The notes below the pieces were generated by a model. The model had not been told where the DNA came from, searched no databases, and was given only the letters and a program-made list of their open reading frames with translations. Of a stretch of 64,000 nt of DNA, positions 16,156-23,874 are shown in pieces. Positions within the stretch are counted from its first letter, which is position 1; the number at the start of each line of letters is the position of its first letter. Source of the DNA: Streptomyces tsukubensis (GTDB lineage Bacteria > Actinomycetota > Actinomycetes > Streptomycetales > Streptomycetaceae); assembly GCF_009296025.1 (NCBI RefSeq), contig NZ_CP045178.1, positions 620,001-684,000 of the forward strand. Reading direction: 5' to 3'. A program made the translations under genes and the position numbers.

Positions 16156-16982
16156 GATGCGGTCTCCTCTCCGAGGTAGGCGCGGAGGACGGCGGGGTCG
16201 TTCTGCACGTCGTGCGGGGCGCCGTCGGCGATCAGCCGCCCGAAGTCGAGCACGGTGACCGTGTCGGCGATCCGCATCACCACTCCCATGTCGTGTTCCA
16301 CCAGCAGGATCGAGATGCCGAGGCTGTCGCGGATGCCCGCGATGACGGAGGCCGTGCGCCGCCGCTCCTCGGAGGTCATGCCGGCGACCGGCTCGTCGAG
16401 GAGGAGCAGCCCGGGTTCGAGACAGAGCGCGCGGGCGAGTTCCGTGAGCTTCCGCTGTCCGTAGGGGAGCGCGCCCGTGGGCGTGTCCAACTGCCGCTCC
16501 AGACCGACGAACGCGGCGATCTCACGCACCCGTTCGCGGTGGCGGCGCTCCTCTTGCGTCGCGCTCGGCAGCCGCAGTCCCGAGGCGAGGAAACCGGCGC
16601 GGGTGAGGCGGTGGCGCCCGAGGAGGAGGGTGTCAGCGACAGTGGTGCCCGCGGGCAGGGCGAGGTTCTGGAAGGTCCGCGCGATGCCCTGTTCCGCGAT
16701 GCGGTGCGGGGGCAGGCCGGTCAGTTCACGGTCGCCGTGGCGGACGCTGCCTCCGGTGGCGCGGTAGACGCCGGTCAGTACGTTGAAAGTGGTGGACTTC
16801 CCCGCGCCGTTGGGCCCGATGAGCGCGTGCACGGTGCCCGGCAGGACGGTGAGGTCGACCGCGTCCAGGGCGGTCAGTCCCGCGAAGCGTACGGTCAGGC
16901 CGCGTACGGACAGGGTCTTGACCCCGGGGGTGCCGGGCGGGGCGGGGACGGCGGGCAGGGGCGTGCCGTCCTCGGCGGTCAT
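16152..16982 (-). CDS. livG: ABC transporter ATP-binding protein, LivG type
   Basis: 276-aa nucleotide-binding subunit. Walker A is GPNGAGKSTT, the LivG-typical GIARTFQNLALPAG Q-loop follows, and the signature is a degenerate LPYGQRKLTELARAL. Walker B is LLLLDEPVAGM and the switch His is in ILLVEHDMGVVM. Overlaps livF upstream and livH downstream by 4 nt each. A 25-residue Pro-rich N-terminal extension precedes the domain. Confidence 0.93.
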   Translation of the reverse strand: MTAEDGTPLPAVPAPPGTPGVKTLSVRGLTVRFAGLTALDAVDLTVLPGTVHALIGPNGAGKSTTFNVLTGVYRATGGSVRHGDRELTGLPPHRIAEQGIARTFQNLALPAGTTVADTLLLGRHRLTRAGFLASGLRLPSATQEERRHRERVREIAAFVGLERQLDTPTGALPYGQRKLTELARALCLEPGLLLLDEPVAGMTSEERRRTASVIAGIRDSLGISILLVEHDMGVVMRIADTVTVLDFGRLIADGAPHDVQNDPAVLRAYLGEETAS

Positions 16983-17767
16983 CGGCGGCCTCCCCAGCGG
17001 GGCAGGGCGGGCAGGGCGGCCACGTCCTGGGCTGCGGCCTCCTCGTCCACCACGCCGAGGTAACGGCGCCTGACCTCGTCCGACGCGGCCAGTTCCGCCG
17101 CGGGCCCCGCGAGGGTGACCTCACCGACCTCCAGTACGTACGCGTGGGTGGCGAGGCGCAGGGCGAGGGCCGCGTTCTGTTCCACGAGCAGGACGGCGGT
17201 GCCCTCCTCGTTGATCTCCCCGATGGTCCTGGCGATGCGGGCGGCCATCTGTGGGGCGAGACCGAGCGAGGGCTCGTCAAGGAGCAGCAGCCGGGGCGCT
17301 GCCATCAGGGCGCGGCCCACCGCGAGCATCTGCTGTTCCCCGCCGGAGAGCAGGCCCGCGGGCTGCCTGGCCCGCTCGGCCAGTACGGGGAAGAGCCGGT
17401 GCACCCGGTCCAGGGCCGCCGCCCTGTCCGCCCTCGTGCCGCGCGCGCCGAGGGCCCCCGCGCGCAGGTTGTCCGCGACCGTCATCCGTGCGAAGACCCG
17501 CCGTCCTTCCGGTACATGGCACACCCCCGCGTCGACCGGCCGCTCCAGTGGGCGCCCGTCGAAGGTGATGCCACCGCCGGTGACGGCGCCGCCGTGGAAG
17601 GACAGCGTCCGCGAGAGGGCCCGCAGCAGCGTCGACTTGCCCGCGCCGTTGGCGCCGAGGACGGTGACGACAGAGCCGTCGGGCACCTCCAGTGACACCT
17701 GCCGCAGGGCCCGCACGGCGCCGTAGCCGACCGACACATCCCGTACCACCAGTCCCGATCCAGCCAC
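16979..17767 (-). CDS. livF: ABC transporter ATP-binding protein, LivF type
   Basis: 262-aa second ATPase and first gene of the operon. Walker A GANGAGKSTL, LivF-type VCHVPEGRRVFARMTVADNL, signature LLSGGEQQMLAVGRAL, Walker B LLLLDEPSLGLA, switch His replaced by Gln-Asn (VLLVEQNAALAL), as is normal for LivF. Start is GTG at 17767, with AGGAGG about 9 nt upstream; the frame is open further but Arg-rich. Divergent from a PucR-type regulator 202 bp away. Confidence 0.92.
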   Translation of the reverse strand: MAGSGLVVRDVSVGYGAVRALRQVSLEVPDGSVVTVLGANGAGKSTLLRALSRTLSFHGGAVTGGGITFDGRPLERPVDAGVCHVPEGRRVFARMTVADNLRAGALGARGTRADRAAALDRVHRLFPVLAERARQPAGLLSGGEQQMLAVGRALMAAPRLLLLDEPSLGLAPQMAARIARTIGEINEEGTAVLLVEQNAALALRLATHAYVLEVGEVTLAGPAAELAASDEVRRRYLGVVDEEAAAQDVAALPALPRWGGRR

Positions 17768-17895
17768 CCCGGATGCCTCCTGTTCCTTCGCGTGGCGCTC
17801 ACCACAGCACCGGGCGGGCGTCCGGGTCCACGCGATGCGGCGGAATCGCTGCCCGTGACCAGCGCGCACCGCCACCGGTTGTGCACCGGCACAAC

Positions 17896-17922
17896 GTCCC
17901 CGGCAGGGGGCCTGCCGGGGAC
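17896..17922. promoter_or_regulatory. 27-bp perfect inverted repeat between liv operon and PucR-type gene
   Basis: GTCCCCGGCAGG (17896-17907) and CCTGCCGGGGAC (17911-17922) form a perfect 12-bp stem around GGG, 47 nt before the regulator start. It could be an operator for the divergent pair or a 5'-UTR hairpin. Confidence 0.5.
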
Positions 17923-17969
17923 GGCCCCGCGATGGCATCCTTCGGCGGAGCGGGCCGGAGGGAGGCGTC

Positions 17970-19175
17970 ATGAGCAACCGGAGTCGACGGACCGGGCACG
18001 ACTGGAAACTGCTGGGGCAGGCGTGCACGGAGCTACAGGCGCGGGTGCCGGAACTCGTGGACGCGCACATGCGGCAGATCGCGGACCACTCGCCCGTCTA
18101 CCTCCAGGTGCTGCCGCAGGACCAGCAGTGGCAGGAGGCGGAGGAGGCGATACGGATCGGCATCAAGGCGATCTCGGCACCTCGGGACTCGCCCCGCCAC
18201 GACCTGCGGCACGCGGAGGATCTGGGGCGGCGCAGGGCGGGCCAGGGGCTCCCCCTCGACCTGCTGGTGCACGCCTACCGCAACGCGGGCTATCTGGTGT
18301 GGGACGCGCTGGTCGAGGACGTCGCGGGCCGGGACCCCGAGAACCTGGCGGTGCTGATGCGCTCGGCGACGATGGTGTGGTCGGCGGTCGACGCGCAGGC
18401 GGCGACGGCATCCGAGTCCTACCTCGCGGCCGAGAAGGAGCTGCGGTGGCGCACCGACGAGCAGTTGCAGGCCCTCCTCGACGCGCTGCTCGCCGGCCAG
18501 GAGACACCGGGTCTCGTGGCGCGCGCCGCCGCCGGGCTCGACCTGCCTGAACGTGGGCCCTACGCGGTGGTGGCGCTGCGCGCGGAGCGCCACCACCGCA
18601 GGGAATCCTTCCACCGGCAGATACAGCGGCCCGGTTTCCGTTTCGTCTGGCGGATGCGGGCCGACTACGAAGTGGGGGTCGTGTCACTCGGGCCCGACGA
18701 GGGGCTGGACGGGCTTGCCGGGCTGCTTGAGGGGCGCTGCCCGGGGCCGGGGGGCATCAGCCCGGTGGTGGAGGGCCTCGGGAAGCTTGCGCACGCGAGG
18801 AGACTGGCGGAGCTGGCGCTGCGTACCTGCCCGCCCGACGACGTGACGGGGCTCGTCCGTCTCGACCAGCGGATGCCGACGGCCCTGGTGGTCAGCCGGC
18901 CGGAACTGGCGGAGCTGCTGGTCTCCCAGGTGTTCGGTGAGGTGCTCGCGCTCGAACCACCCGACAGGGCTGTGCTGTTGGAGACACTGGACGCGTGGCT
19001 CGCGTGCGAGGCGTCGGCGGGGCGGGCGGCGAGGCGGCTGTACTGCCACCGCAATACCGTGTTCAACCGGCTGCGGCGGCTGGAGCAGCTCACGGCACGC
19101 TCCCTGGCACGGCCGCGCGACCTGATCGAGATGACGCTGGCGCTGGACGCGTACCGGCTGACGACGGGGGTCTGA
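17970..19175 (+). CDS. PucR/CdaR-type transcriptional regulator
   Basis: 401-aa regulator. The N-terminal helical domain (about 1-150; LVHAYRNAGYLVWDAL, SYLAAEKELRWRTDEQ) matches the domain found in many actinobacterial PucR proteins. A degenerate GGDEF-like middle (CdaR) part follows, and the C-terminal PucR helix-turn-helix is LDAWLACEASAGRAARRLYC, HRNTVFNRLRRLEQLT. ATG at 17970 has GGAGGGAGG upstream. Divergent orientation makes it a likely regulator of the liv-type operon. The 3' end of the gene is the first unit of a 40-bp tandem repeat. Confidence 0.87.
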   Translation: MSNRSRRTGHDWKLLGQACTELQARVPELVDAHMRQIADHSPVYLQVLPQDQQWQEAEEAIRIGIKAISAPRDSPRHDLRHAEDLGRRRAGQGLPLDLLVHAYRNAGYLVWDALVEDVAGRDPENLAVLMRSATMVWSAVDAQAATASESYLAAEKELRWRTDEQLQALLDALLAGQETPGLVARAAAGLDLPERGPYAVVALRAERHHRRESFHRQIQRPGFRFVWRMRADYEVGVVSLGPDEGLDGLAGLLEGRCPGPGGISPVVEGLGKLAHARRLAELALRTCPPDDVTGLVRLDQRMPTALVVSRPELAELLVSQVFGEVLALEPPDRAVLLETLDAWLACEASAGRAARRLYCHRNTVFNRLRRLEQLTARSLARPRDLIEMTLALDAYRLTTGV

Positions 19176-19360
19176 CGGCACCTCGCCCGCCACCGCCCTC
19201 ACGACGGAGGGCTGACGAACCTCCGCCCGCTACCGCCCTGACAACGGGGATCTGACTTGCCCCTCGCCCACCACCGCCCTCACCACGGAGGGCTGACGAA
19301 CCTCCGCCCGCCGCCGGCTCCGACGACCGGGGCCCGAGGGGTCCCTCGCCCGCTACCGCC
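19161..19360. repeat. 40-bp tandem repeat, about five units
   Basis: Units start at 19161, 19201, 19241, 19282 and 19322 (40, 40, 41, 40 and about 39 bp) with the pattern ACGACGGRGGTCTGAC... followed by CGCCCGCYACCGCCCT. The first unit is the stop region of the PucR-type gene, so the array grew from its 3' end. The last unit touches the STAS gene end at 19353. Confidence 0.85.
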
Positions 19361-19787
19361 GCCGTGTGGGGTCGCCGATCGTGCCGCTCGGCCCCCGTGT
19401 CACTTCAGGTGGCCGGTCGAGGGCCGCACGGGCCTCCGCCCGCAGTCCTTCGCCCGCCGTGCTGAGGCCCAGGGCGAGCCGCAGCACGTGCCGGGGCTGG
19501 GGCTGCCACCCCCGCGTGGTCAAGTGGGCTCCCCTGGCGGCCGCGTGACGCACCACATGGTCCAGCAGGTGGAGTCCCGAGGAGTCCATGAAGGACACGT
19601 GCTGGGTGTCAAGGACCATCCGGTTCATCGTGGTGGGCAGTGCGGCGAGCACCTGATCGAGACCTGGGCAGCCGTCCTGCTGGATGTCGGCGTGGACCGT
19701 GAGCAGCACGCTGTCGCCCACACACTGGACGCTTAGCTGGTCGGGAAATGCTTGCACGAGCGCCCCCAATCGTCGGGCGGCAGCCAT
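19353..19787 (-). CDS. STAS-domain protein (anti-sigma factor antagonist-like)
   Basis: 144-aa STAS protein. The domain spans about residues 18-105: LSVQCVGDSVLLTVHADI, LPTTMNRMVLDTQHVSFMDS, SSGLHLLDHVVRHAAARGAH. The Ser of DSSGL is the phosphorylatable position in SpoIIAA/RsbV-type antagonists. In Streptomyces such proteins act in partner-switching with RsbW-like kinases; no kinase is adjacent. Runs convergently to the PucR-type gene. The Arg-rich C-terminus is near the repeat array. Confidence 0.85.
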   Translation of the reverse strand: MAAARRLGALVQAFPDQLSVQCVGDSVLLTVHADIQQDGCPGLDQVLAALPTTMNRMVLDTQHVSFMDSSGLHLLDHVVRHAAARGAHLTTRGWQPQPRHVLRLALGLSTAGEGLRAEARAALDRPPEVTRGPSGTIGDPTRRR

Positions 19788-20157
19788 CGGCTGCCGGTGC
19801 GCGGCCCGCTCGTCGCGGGCCGATCGGTTCCGGGTGGTGCGGCCGTCCGGTGGAGCGGTGCGGCCACGGCTGACGGTCGCCGCACCGTCCGCAGGTCTTT
19901 TTTCAACGTCTCACAGATCGGCTCCACCCGAAACCACCTGATGGGACATACCGGTCGGAAATCCGTGACGAAGTCCGGTCCCCGTGGGCGGAGGAGGCGT
20001 CCGCTCCGTCCCCGCACCCGACTTCGGCACCGTCCTGTGTCCGGCTCGGCGCCGCCCTGTCTCCGGCTCGGCGCAGTCCCCGCGCCCGGATCGGCGCCGT
20101 CCTCGCACGGGGAGGCGCTGGGGAGCGGAGTGGGTCGTACGCGGCTAGCGTGAACCC
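19788..20157. other. Intergenic region between divergent STAS and ABC ATPase genes
   Basis: No gene recognised. It holds a short T-run near 19893 and three imperfect copies of a CGGCTCGGCGC-type unit between 20040 and 20100. Promoters for both neighbours must lie here but no box is clear. Confidence 0.45.
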
Positions 20158-21321
20158 ATGATCACGTTCGATCACGTCACCAAGCGCTATCCCGACGGCA
20201 CCAACGCCGTGAATGATCTCTCCTTCGAGGTGGCCGAAGGCGAGCTGGTCACCCTCGTGGGCCCGTCCGGCTGCGGCAAGACGACCACCATGATGATGGT
20301 CAACCGGCTCATCGAACCCACCTCGGGCCGGATCCTCGTCGGGGGCGAGGACATCATGGCCACCGATCCCGTACGGCTGCGGCGCGGGATCGGCTACGTG
20401 ATCCAGCAGGTGGGTCTCTTCCCGCACCGTACGGTCCTCGACAACACGGCGACCGTGCCCGCCCTGATCGGCTGGAAGAAGGCCAAGGCGCGGGCGCGCG
20501 CCGCGGAACTGCTCGACCTGGTGGGGCTCGACCCCGGCACGTACGGCCCCCGCTATCCCGACCAGCTCTCCGGCGGACAGCGCCAGCGGGTCGGGGTGGC
20601 GCGGGCACTGGCGGCCGATCCGCCCGTGCTGCTGATGGACGAGCCGTTCGGCGCCGTCGACCCGGTGGTACGCGAACGGTTGCAGAGCCAGTTCCTCGAA
20701 CTCCAGCGGACGATGCGCAAGACCGTGCTGCTGGTGACGCACGACATCGAGGAGGCGGTGCGGCTCGGCGGCCGGATGGCGGTCTACGGTCCGGGGCGCG
20801 TCGAGCAGTACGACACCCCTGGCGCCGTCCTCGGAAAGCCCGCCACCCCTTACGTCGCCGAGTTCGTCGGCGCCGACCGAGGCCTCAAGCGGCTCTCCGT
20901 GACCGAGATCCAGCAGCACGACCTGGAGCAGCCGCCGATCGCCCGGTTCGACGTGCCCGCGGCCCGCGCCGCCGCGTATCTGCGTGAGGAGGGCGCCCGC
21001 TGGGCCGTCGTACTGGACGAGGACGGCGCGCTGCACGGCTGGGTGGGGGCGGCGGAGCTTGCCGGGGCGCCGGAGGGCGGCACGGTACGGGGGCTCGCGC
21101 ACCGGATGAACGCCTGGGTCCCGGTCGGCGCCCCGCTGAAGCAGGCGTTCAGCGTCATGCTCCAGCACGACGCGGGGTGGGTCGCGGTGCTGGACGGGGC
21201 GCGGTTCTTGGGGGTGCTCACTCCGGCGAGGCTGCACGAGGCGCTGCGCAGGTCGGTCGATGCCGACGCGCGGGGTGTCGGCCGCGGGGACGTCGACTTC
21301 GACTCGGTGACCGACGCCTGA
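20158..21321 (+). CDS. Glycine betaine/proline-type ABC transporter ATP-binding protein
   Basis: 387-aa ATPase of the OpuA/ProV/OpuC group for osmoprotectant uptake. Walker A GPSGCGKTTT, the diagnostic GIGYVIQQVGLFPHRTVLDN, signature LSGGQRQRVGVARAL, Walker B VLLMDEPFGAVDP, switch VTHDIEEAVRLGG. A C-terminal CBS-like pair (about 270-370; WAVVLDEDGALHGW, GWVAVLDGARFLGVLT) may sense ionic strength as in OpuA. The other subunits lie on the opposite strand immediately downstream, an unusual convergent split. Confidence 0.92.
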   Translation: MITFDHVTKRYPDGTNAVNDLSFEVAEGELVTLVGPSGCGKTTTMMMVNRLIEPTSGRILVGGEDIMATDPVRLRRGIGYVIQQVGLFPHRTVLDNTATVPALIGWKKAKARARAAELLDLVGLDPGTYGPRYPDQLSGGQRQRVGVARALAADPPVLLMDEPFGAVDPVVRERLQSQFLELQRTMRKTVLLVTHDIEEAVRLGGRMAVYGPGRVEQYDTPGAVLGKPATPYVAEFVGADRGLKRLSVTEIQQHDLEQPPIARFDVPAARAAAYLREEGARWAVVLDEDGALHGWVGAAELAGAPEGGTVRGLAHRMNAWVPVGAPLKQAFSVMLQHDAGWVAVLDGARFLGVLTPARLHEALRRSVDADARGVGRGDVDFDSVTDA

Positions 21322-21392
21322 GAGTCGCCGGAGTCCGGACGGACAACGAAGTCACAGTCCGGACGCGCGAGGGGACCTGGTGCCACGGGGCG

Positions 21393-22334
21393 CTAGATCA
21401 GGTGCTTGGACTTCAGGTAGGAGCGTGCCACGTCCTCGGGAAGCCGCCGCCAGCCGTCGACCCGCCGGTTGAGGGAGGCCAGATCGGCGGTGGTCAGCAC
21501 GGGGGCGAGGGATTCCAGGGCGCGGGCGACGCCGCGGCTGCCCGCCCGCGCTCGGTTGACGACGGGCACGATGTAGTCGGCGTTCTGGAGTTTCTTGTCG
21601 TCGTCGAGGATGACGAGGCCGAACTGGTCGAGGGTGGCGTCGGTCGTCGTGGTGACGAGCATCCTGGCCTGCCCGCTCTGGACGGCCTTCTTCGACTGGG
21701 TGGTGCCGACGCCCTTGGGGTCGATCCCCGTGATGTTGATCTTGTAGACCTTTTCGAGCCCCGGCTGGCAGTACACGCGGGTCGCGCACTCGTCACCGGC
21801 CGCGAGCCGCACGCCCTGGTTCGACGCACCGAGGTCGCTGAGGGTCTTGAGGTGGAGGCGGTCGGCGAAGGCGCGGGTGACGGCGTACGCGTTCTGGTCG
21901 ACCGCCTTGCCGGGGTCGAGGACGGTGAGGCCGCGCGGCTCGGCGAGGCGGCGCAGGGCCCGCATCGTCGCGTCGAGGTCGGGCGATCCGACGGGGCTCG
22001 CGTCCGCGCCCTTGTCCTTGGCGTTCAGCCAGTCCGCGAAGGTCGCCGCGTATTCGGGCACGACGTCGATCTGCCCGGACTCCAGGGCGGGTTCGTACAG
22101 CTCGCGGTTGGCGACGGTGAGCATCTCGGTCCGGTATCCGGCCTTCCTCAGCAGCAGCGCGTACATCTCGGCGAGGAGATCGCTCTCCGTGATTCCCGTG
22201 GTGCCGATGGTGAGCTGCTTGCTGTCGCCCGGGGGTGCGGTGACCTCGCCCCTGTTCTCCAGCGAGGGACCCGTGGAGCAGGCGGTGAGCAGCAGTACCG
22301 CCCCCAGGAGCAGGGCGCACGGCCTGCGGTTCAT
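21393..22334 (-). CDS. Glycine betaine/choline-type substrate-binding lipoprotein (OpuCC/ProX-like)
   Basis: 313-aa lipoprotein with lipobox LLLTAC near residue 19. The OpuAC domain has KQLTIGTTGITESDLLAEMY, QIDVVPEYAATFADWLNA and a Thr/Lys stretch with VTTTTDATLDQFGLVILDDD. It binds a quaternary ammonium or related osmolyte outside the membrane. ATG at 22334 overlaps the upstream permease gene by 4 nt. Third gene of a permease-permease-receptor operon; the partner ATPase gene converges from the left. Confidence 0.9.
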   Translation of the reverse strand: MNRRPCALLLGAVLLLTACSTGPSLENRGEVTAPPGDSKQLTIGTTGITESDLLAEMYALLLRKAGYRTEMLTVANRELYEPALESGQIDVVPEYAATFADWLNAKDKGADASPVGSPDLDATMRALRRLAEPRGLTVLDPGKAVDQNAYAVTRAFADRLHLKTLSDLGASNQGVRLAAGDECATRVYCQPGLEKVYKINITGIDPKGVGTTQSKKAVQSGQARMLVTTTTDATLDQFGLVILDDDKKLQNADYIVPVVNRARAGSRGVARALESLAPVLTTADLASLNRRVDGWRRLPEDVARSYLKSKHLI

Positions 22335-23005
22335 TCCGAGCCTCCCTTCGACCTGTCGGGCATGGCGCGTTCCAGGAGGGCGAAGGCCCCTTCGACCAGC
22401 AGCGCGAGGACGGCGACGAGCAGGGCGCCCGCGACGACCTGCGGGGTGCTCGCGAGGTTGAACCCCGCGGTGATGATCCGGCCGAGCCCGCCGCCGCCCG
22501 CGAGTGCGGCGATGGTCGCGGTGGCGACGAGCTGGACCGCGGCGATGCGTACGCCGGTGAGGATCATCGGCATCGCGAGGGGCACCTCGACGCGGCCGAC
22601 CATCTGGGAACCCGTCATCCCCATGCCACGCGCGGCCCGCACGACCCCGCGGTCGACTCCGCGCATCCCGACGTAGGCGTTGGTGAGCAGCGGCGGTACG
22701 GCGAAGAGTACGAGGGCGACGACGGTGGGCCCCTCGCCGTAGCGGCCGAGCGGGGTGAGCAGGAGCAGCACGAGGACGGCGAAGGTGGGGACGGCGCGTC
22801 CGACGTTGGAGAGGTTGACCGCGAGGGCCCCTCCCCTGCCCAGGTGGCCGAGGACCAGGGCGATGGGCAGCGCGATCAGGCAGCTCAGCAGCAGGCAGAC
22901 CGCGGTGAGGACGAGGTGTTCCGTGAGCCGGTGCCAGACGCCGTTCTCGCCCGACCAGTGGGCCGCGTCGGTGAGCCAGCGCCACGAGTCGCTGAGGGTC
23001 TTCAT
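22331..23005 (-). CDS. Osmoprotectant ABC transporter permease (OpuCB/CD-like)
   Basis: 224-aa BPD-type permease with about six spans. LTAVCLLLSCLIALPIALVL, NVGRAVPTFAVLVLLLLTPL and the cytoplasmic coupling loop VRAARGMGMTGSQMVGRVEV followed by PLAMPMILTGVRIAAVQLVA are typical. Overlaps the second permease gene by 4 nt. Together they would form the heterodimeric channel driven by the ATPase at 20158-21321. Confidence 0.9.
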   Translation of the reverse strand: MKTLSDSWRWLTDAAHWSGENGVWHRLTEHLVLTAVCLLLSCLIALPIALVLGHLGRGGALAVNLSNVGRAVPTFAVLVLLLLTPLGRYGEGPTVVALVLFAVPPLLTNAYVGMRGVDRGVVRAARGMGMTGSQMVGRVEVPLAMPMILTGVRIAAVQLVATATIAALAGGGGLGRIITAGFNLASTPQVVAGALLVAVLALLVEGAFALLERAMPDRSKGGSE

Positions 23006-23682
23006 GAGCCCGTCGCTCTCGTCCAGGGGGTGAGCAGCCGCTGGACGAGGAGGAGCAGCAGGTCGGCGGCGACCGCGATGATCACGCAGAGTACGGAGGC
23101 GGTGAGTACCTGGGCCTTGAAGTAGGTGTTCATGCCCGCGTAGATGAGGTTGCCGAGCCCGCCGTAGCCCACGATCGCGCCGACGGTGACGAGGGAGACC
23201 GCGGAGACGGTGGCGATCCGCAGCCCCGCCATGGCGGAGGGCACGGCCAGCGGGAGTTCGACGGTGAGCAGCAGCCTGACGGGCCCGTACCCCATACCGC
23301 GGGCGGCCTGCCTGGTCTCCTCGGGCACGGCCCGCAGTCCGGCGAGGATGTTGCGTACGAGGAGGGTCAGCGAGTACAGGACGAGGCCGGCGGCGACAAG
23401 GGTGGCGGAGAGCCCGTAGACGGGGAGCAGCAGCGAGAACATGGCCAGCGACGGGATGGTGTAGAGCACGGTGGTGACGACGAGCACGGGTCCTGAGGCC
23501 CAGCTCCATCTGCGGGCCACGACGGCCAGGGGCACGGCGATGGCCAGCGCGACGGCGACGGAGACGGCCGTCAGCTCCAGGTGCTGGACGACCGCGTCGA
23601 GGAGGATGTGCCTGCGGGTCGTCAGGTACTCACCGCAGATCCACTCGTTCCGTGCGAGGCAGTCGTCCGGGGGCCCGGTCAT
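23002..23682 (-). CDS. Osmoprotectant ABC transporter permease (OpuCB/CD-like)
   Basis: 226-aa permease and first gene of the minus-strand operon. Seen: LELTAVSVAVALAIAVPLAV, TTVLYTIPSLAMFSLLLPVY, coupling loop ARGMGYGPVRLLLTVELPLA and VGYGGLGNLIYAGMNTYFKA. The ATG at 23682 is preferred because the first span then begins at a normal distance; a GTG at 23754 would add an Arg-rich 24-residue leader. Ends overlapping the next permease. Confidence 0.88.
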   Translation of the reverse strand: MTGPPDDCLARNEWICGEYLTTRRHILLDAVVQHLELTAVSVAVALAIAVPLAVVARRWSWASGPVLVVTTVLYTIPSLAMFSLLLPVYGLSATLVAAGLVLYSLTLLVRNILAGLRAVPEETRQAARGMGYGPVRLLLTVELPLAVPSAMAGLRIATVSAVSLVTVGAIVGYGGLGNLIYAGMNTYFKAQVLTASVLCVIIAVAADLLLLLVQRLLTPWTRATGS

Positions 23683-23783
23683 CAGCCCATTCCACCGGGG
23701 GCACCGGGACTCGGCACGCCGGATGACCCGTTCGGGCGTCGCGGGAGACACCACCGGCAGGGCGCGCGGGCGGGACGCGCGGG

Positions 23784-23830
23784 CGGCGGAAGGCTCCCGG
23801 ACGCTTGTCGGCGCCGGGAGCCTTCCGCCG
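23784..23830 (-). terminator. Terminator hairpin after the GH92 gene
   Basis: CGGCGGAAGGCTCCCGG (23784-23800) pairs perfectly over 17 bp with 23814-23830, loop 13 nt, about 45 nt beyond the GH92 stop. No T-run. Confidence 0.75.
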
Positions 23831-23874
23831 TGTGAGGGGGGTGCGGTCGATCGTGCGGTGCGGCGCGCGGTCGG

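Noticed and set aside
19161-19360. Possible CRISPR array from the 40-bp repeat
   Set aside because: Units abut directly, vary internally and contain a gene end; no spacers.
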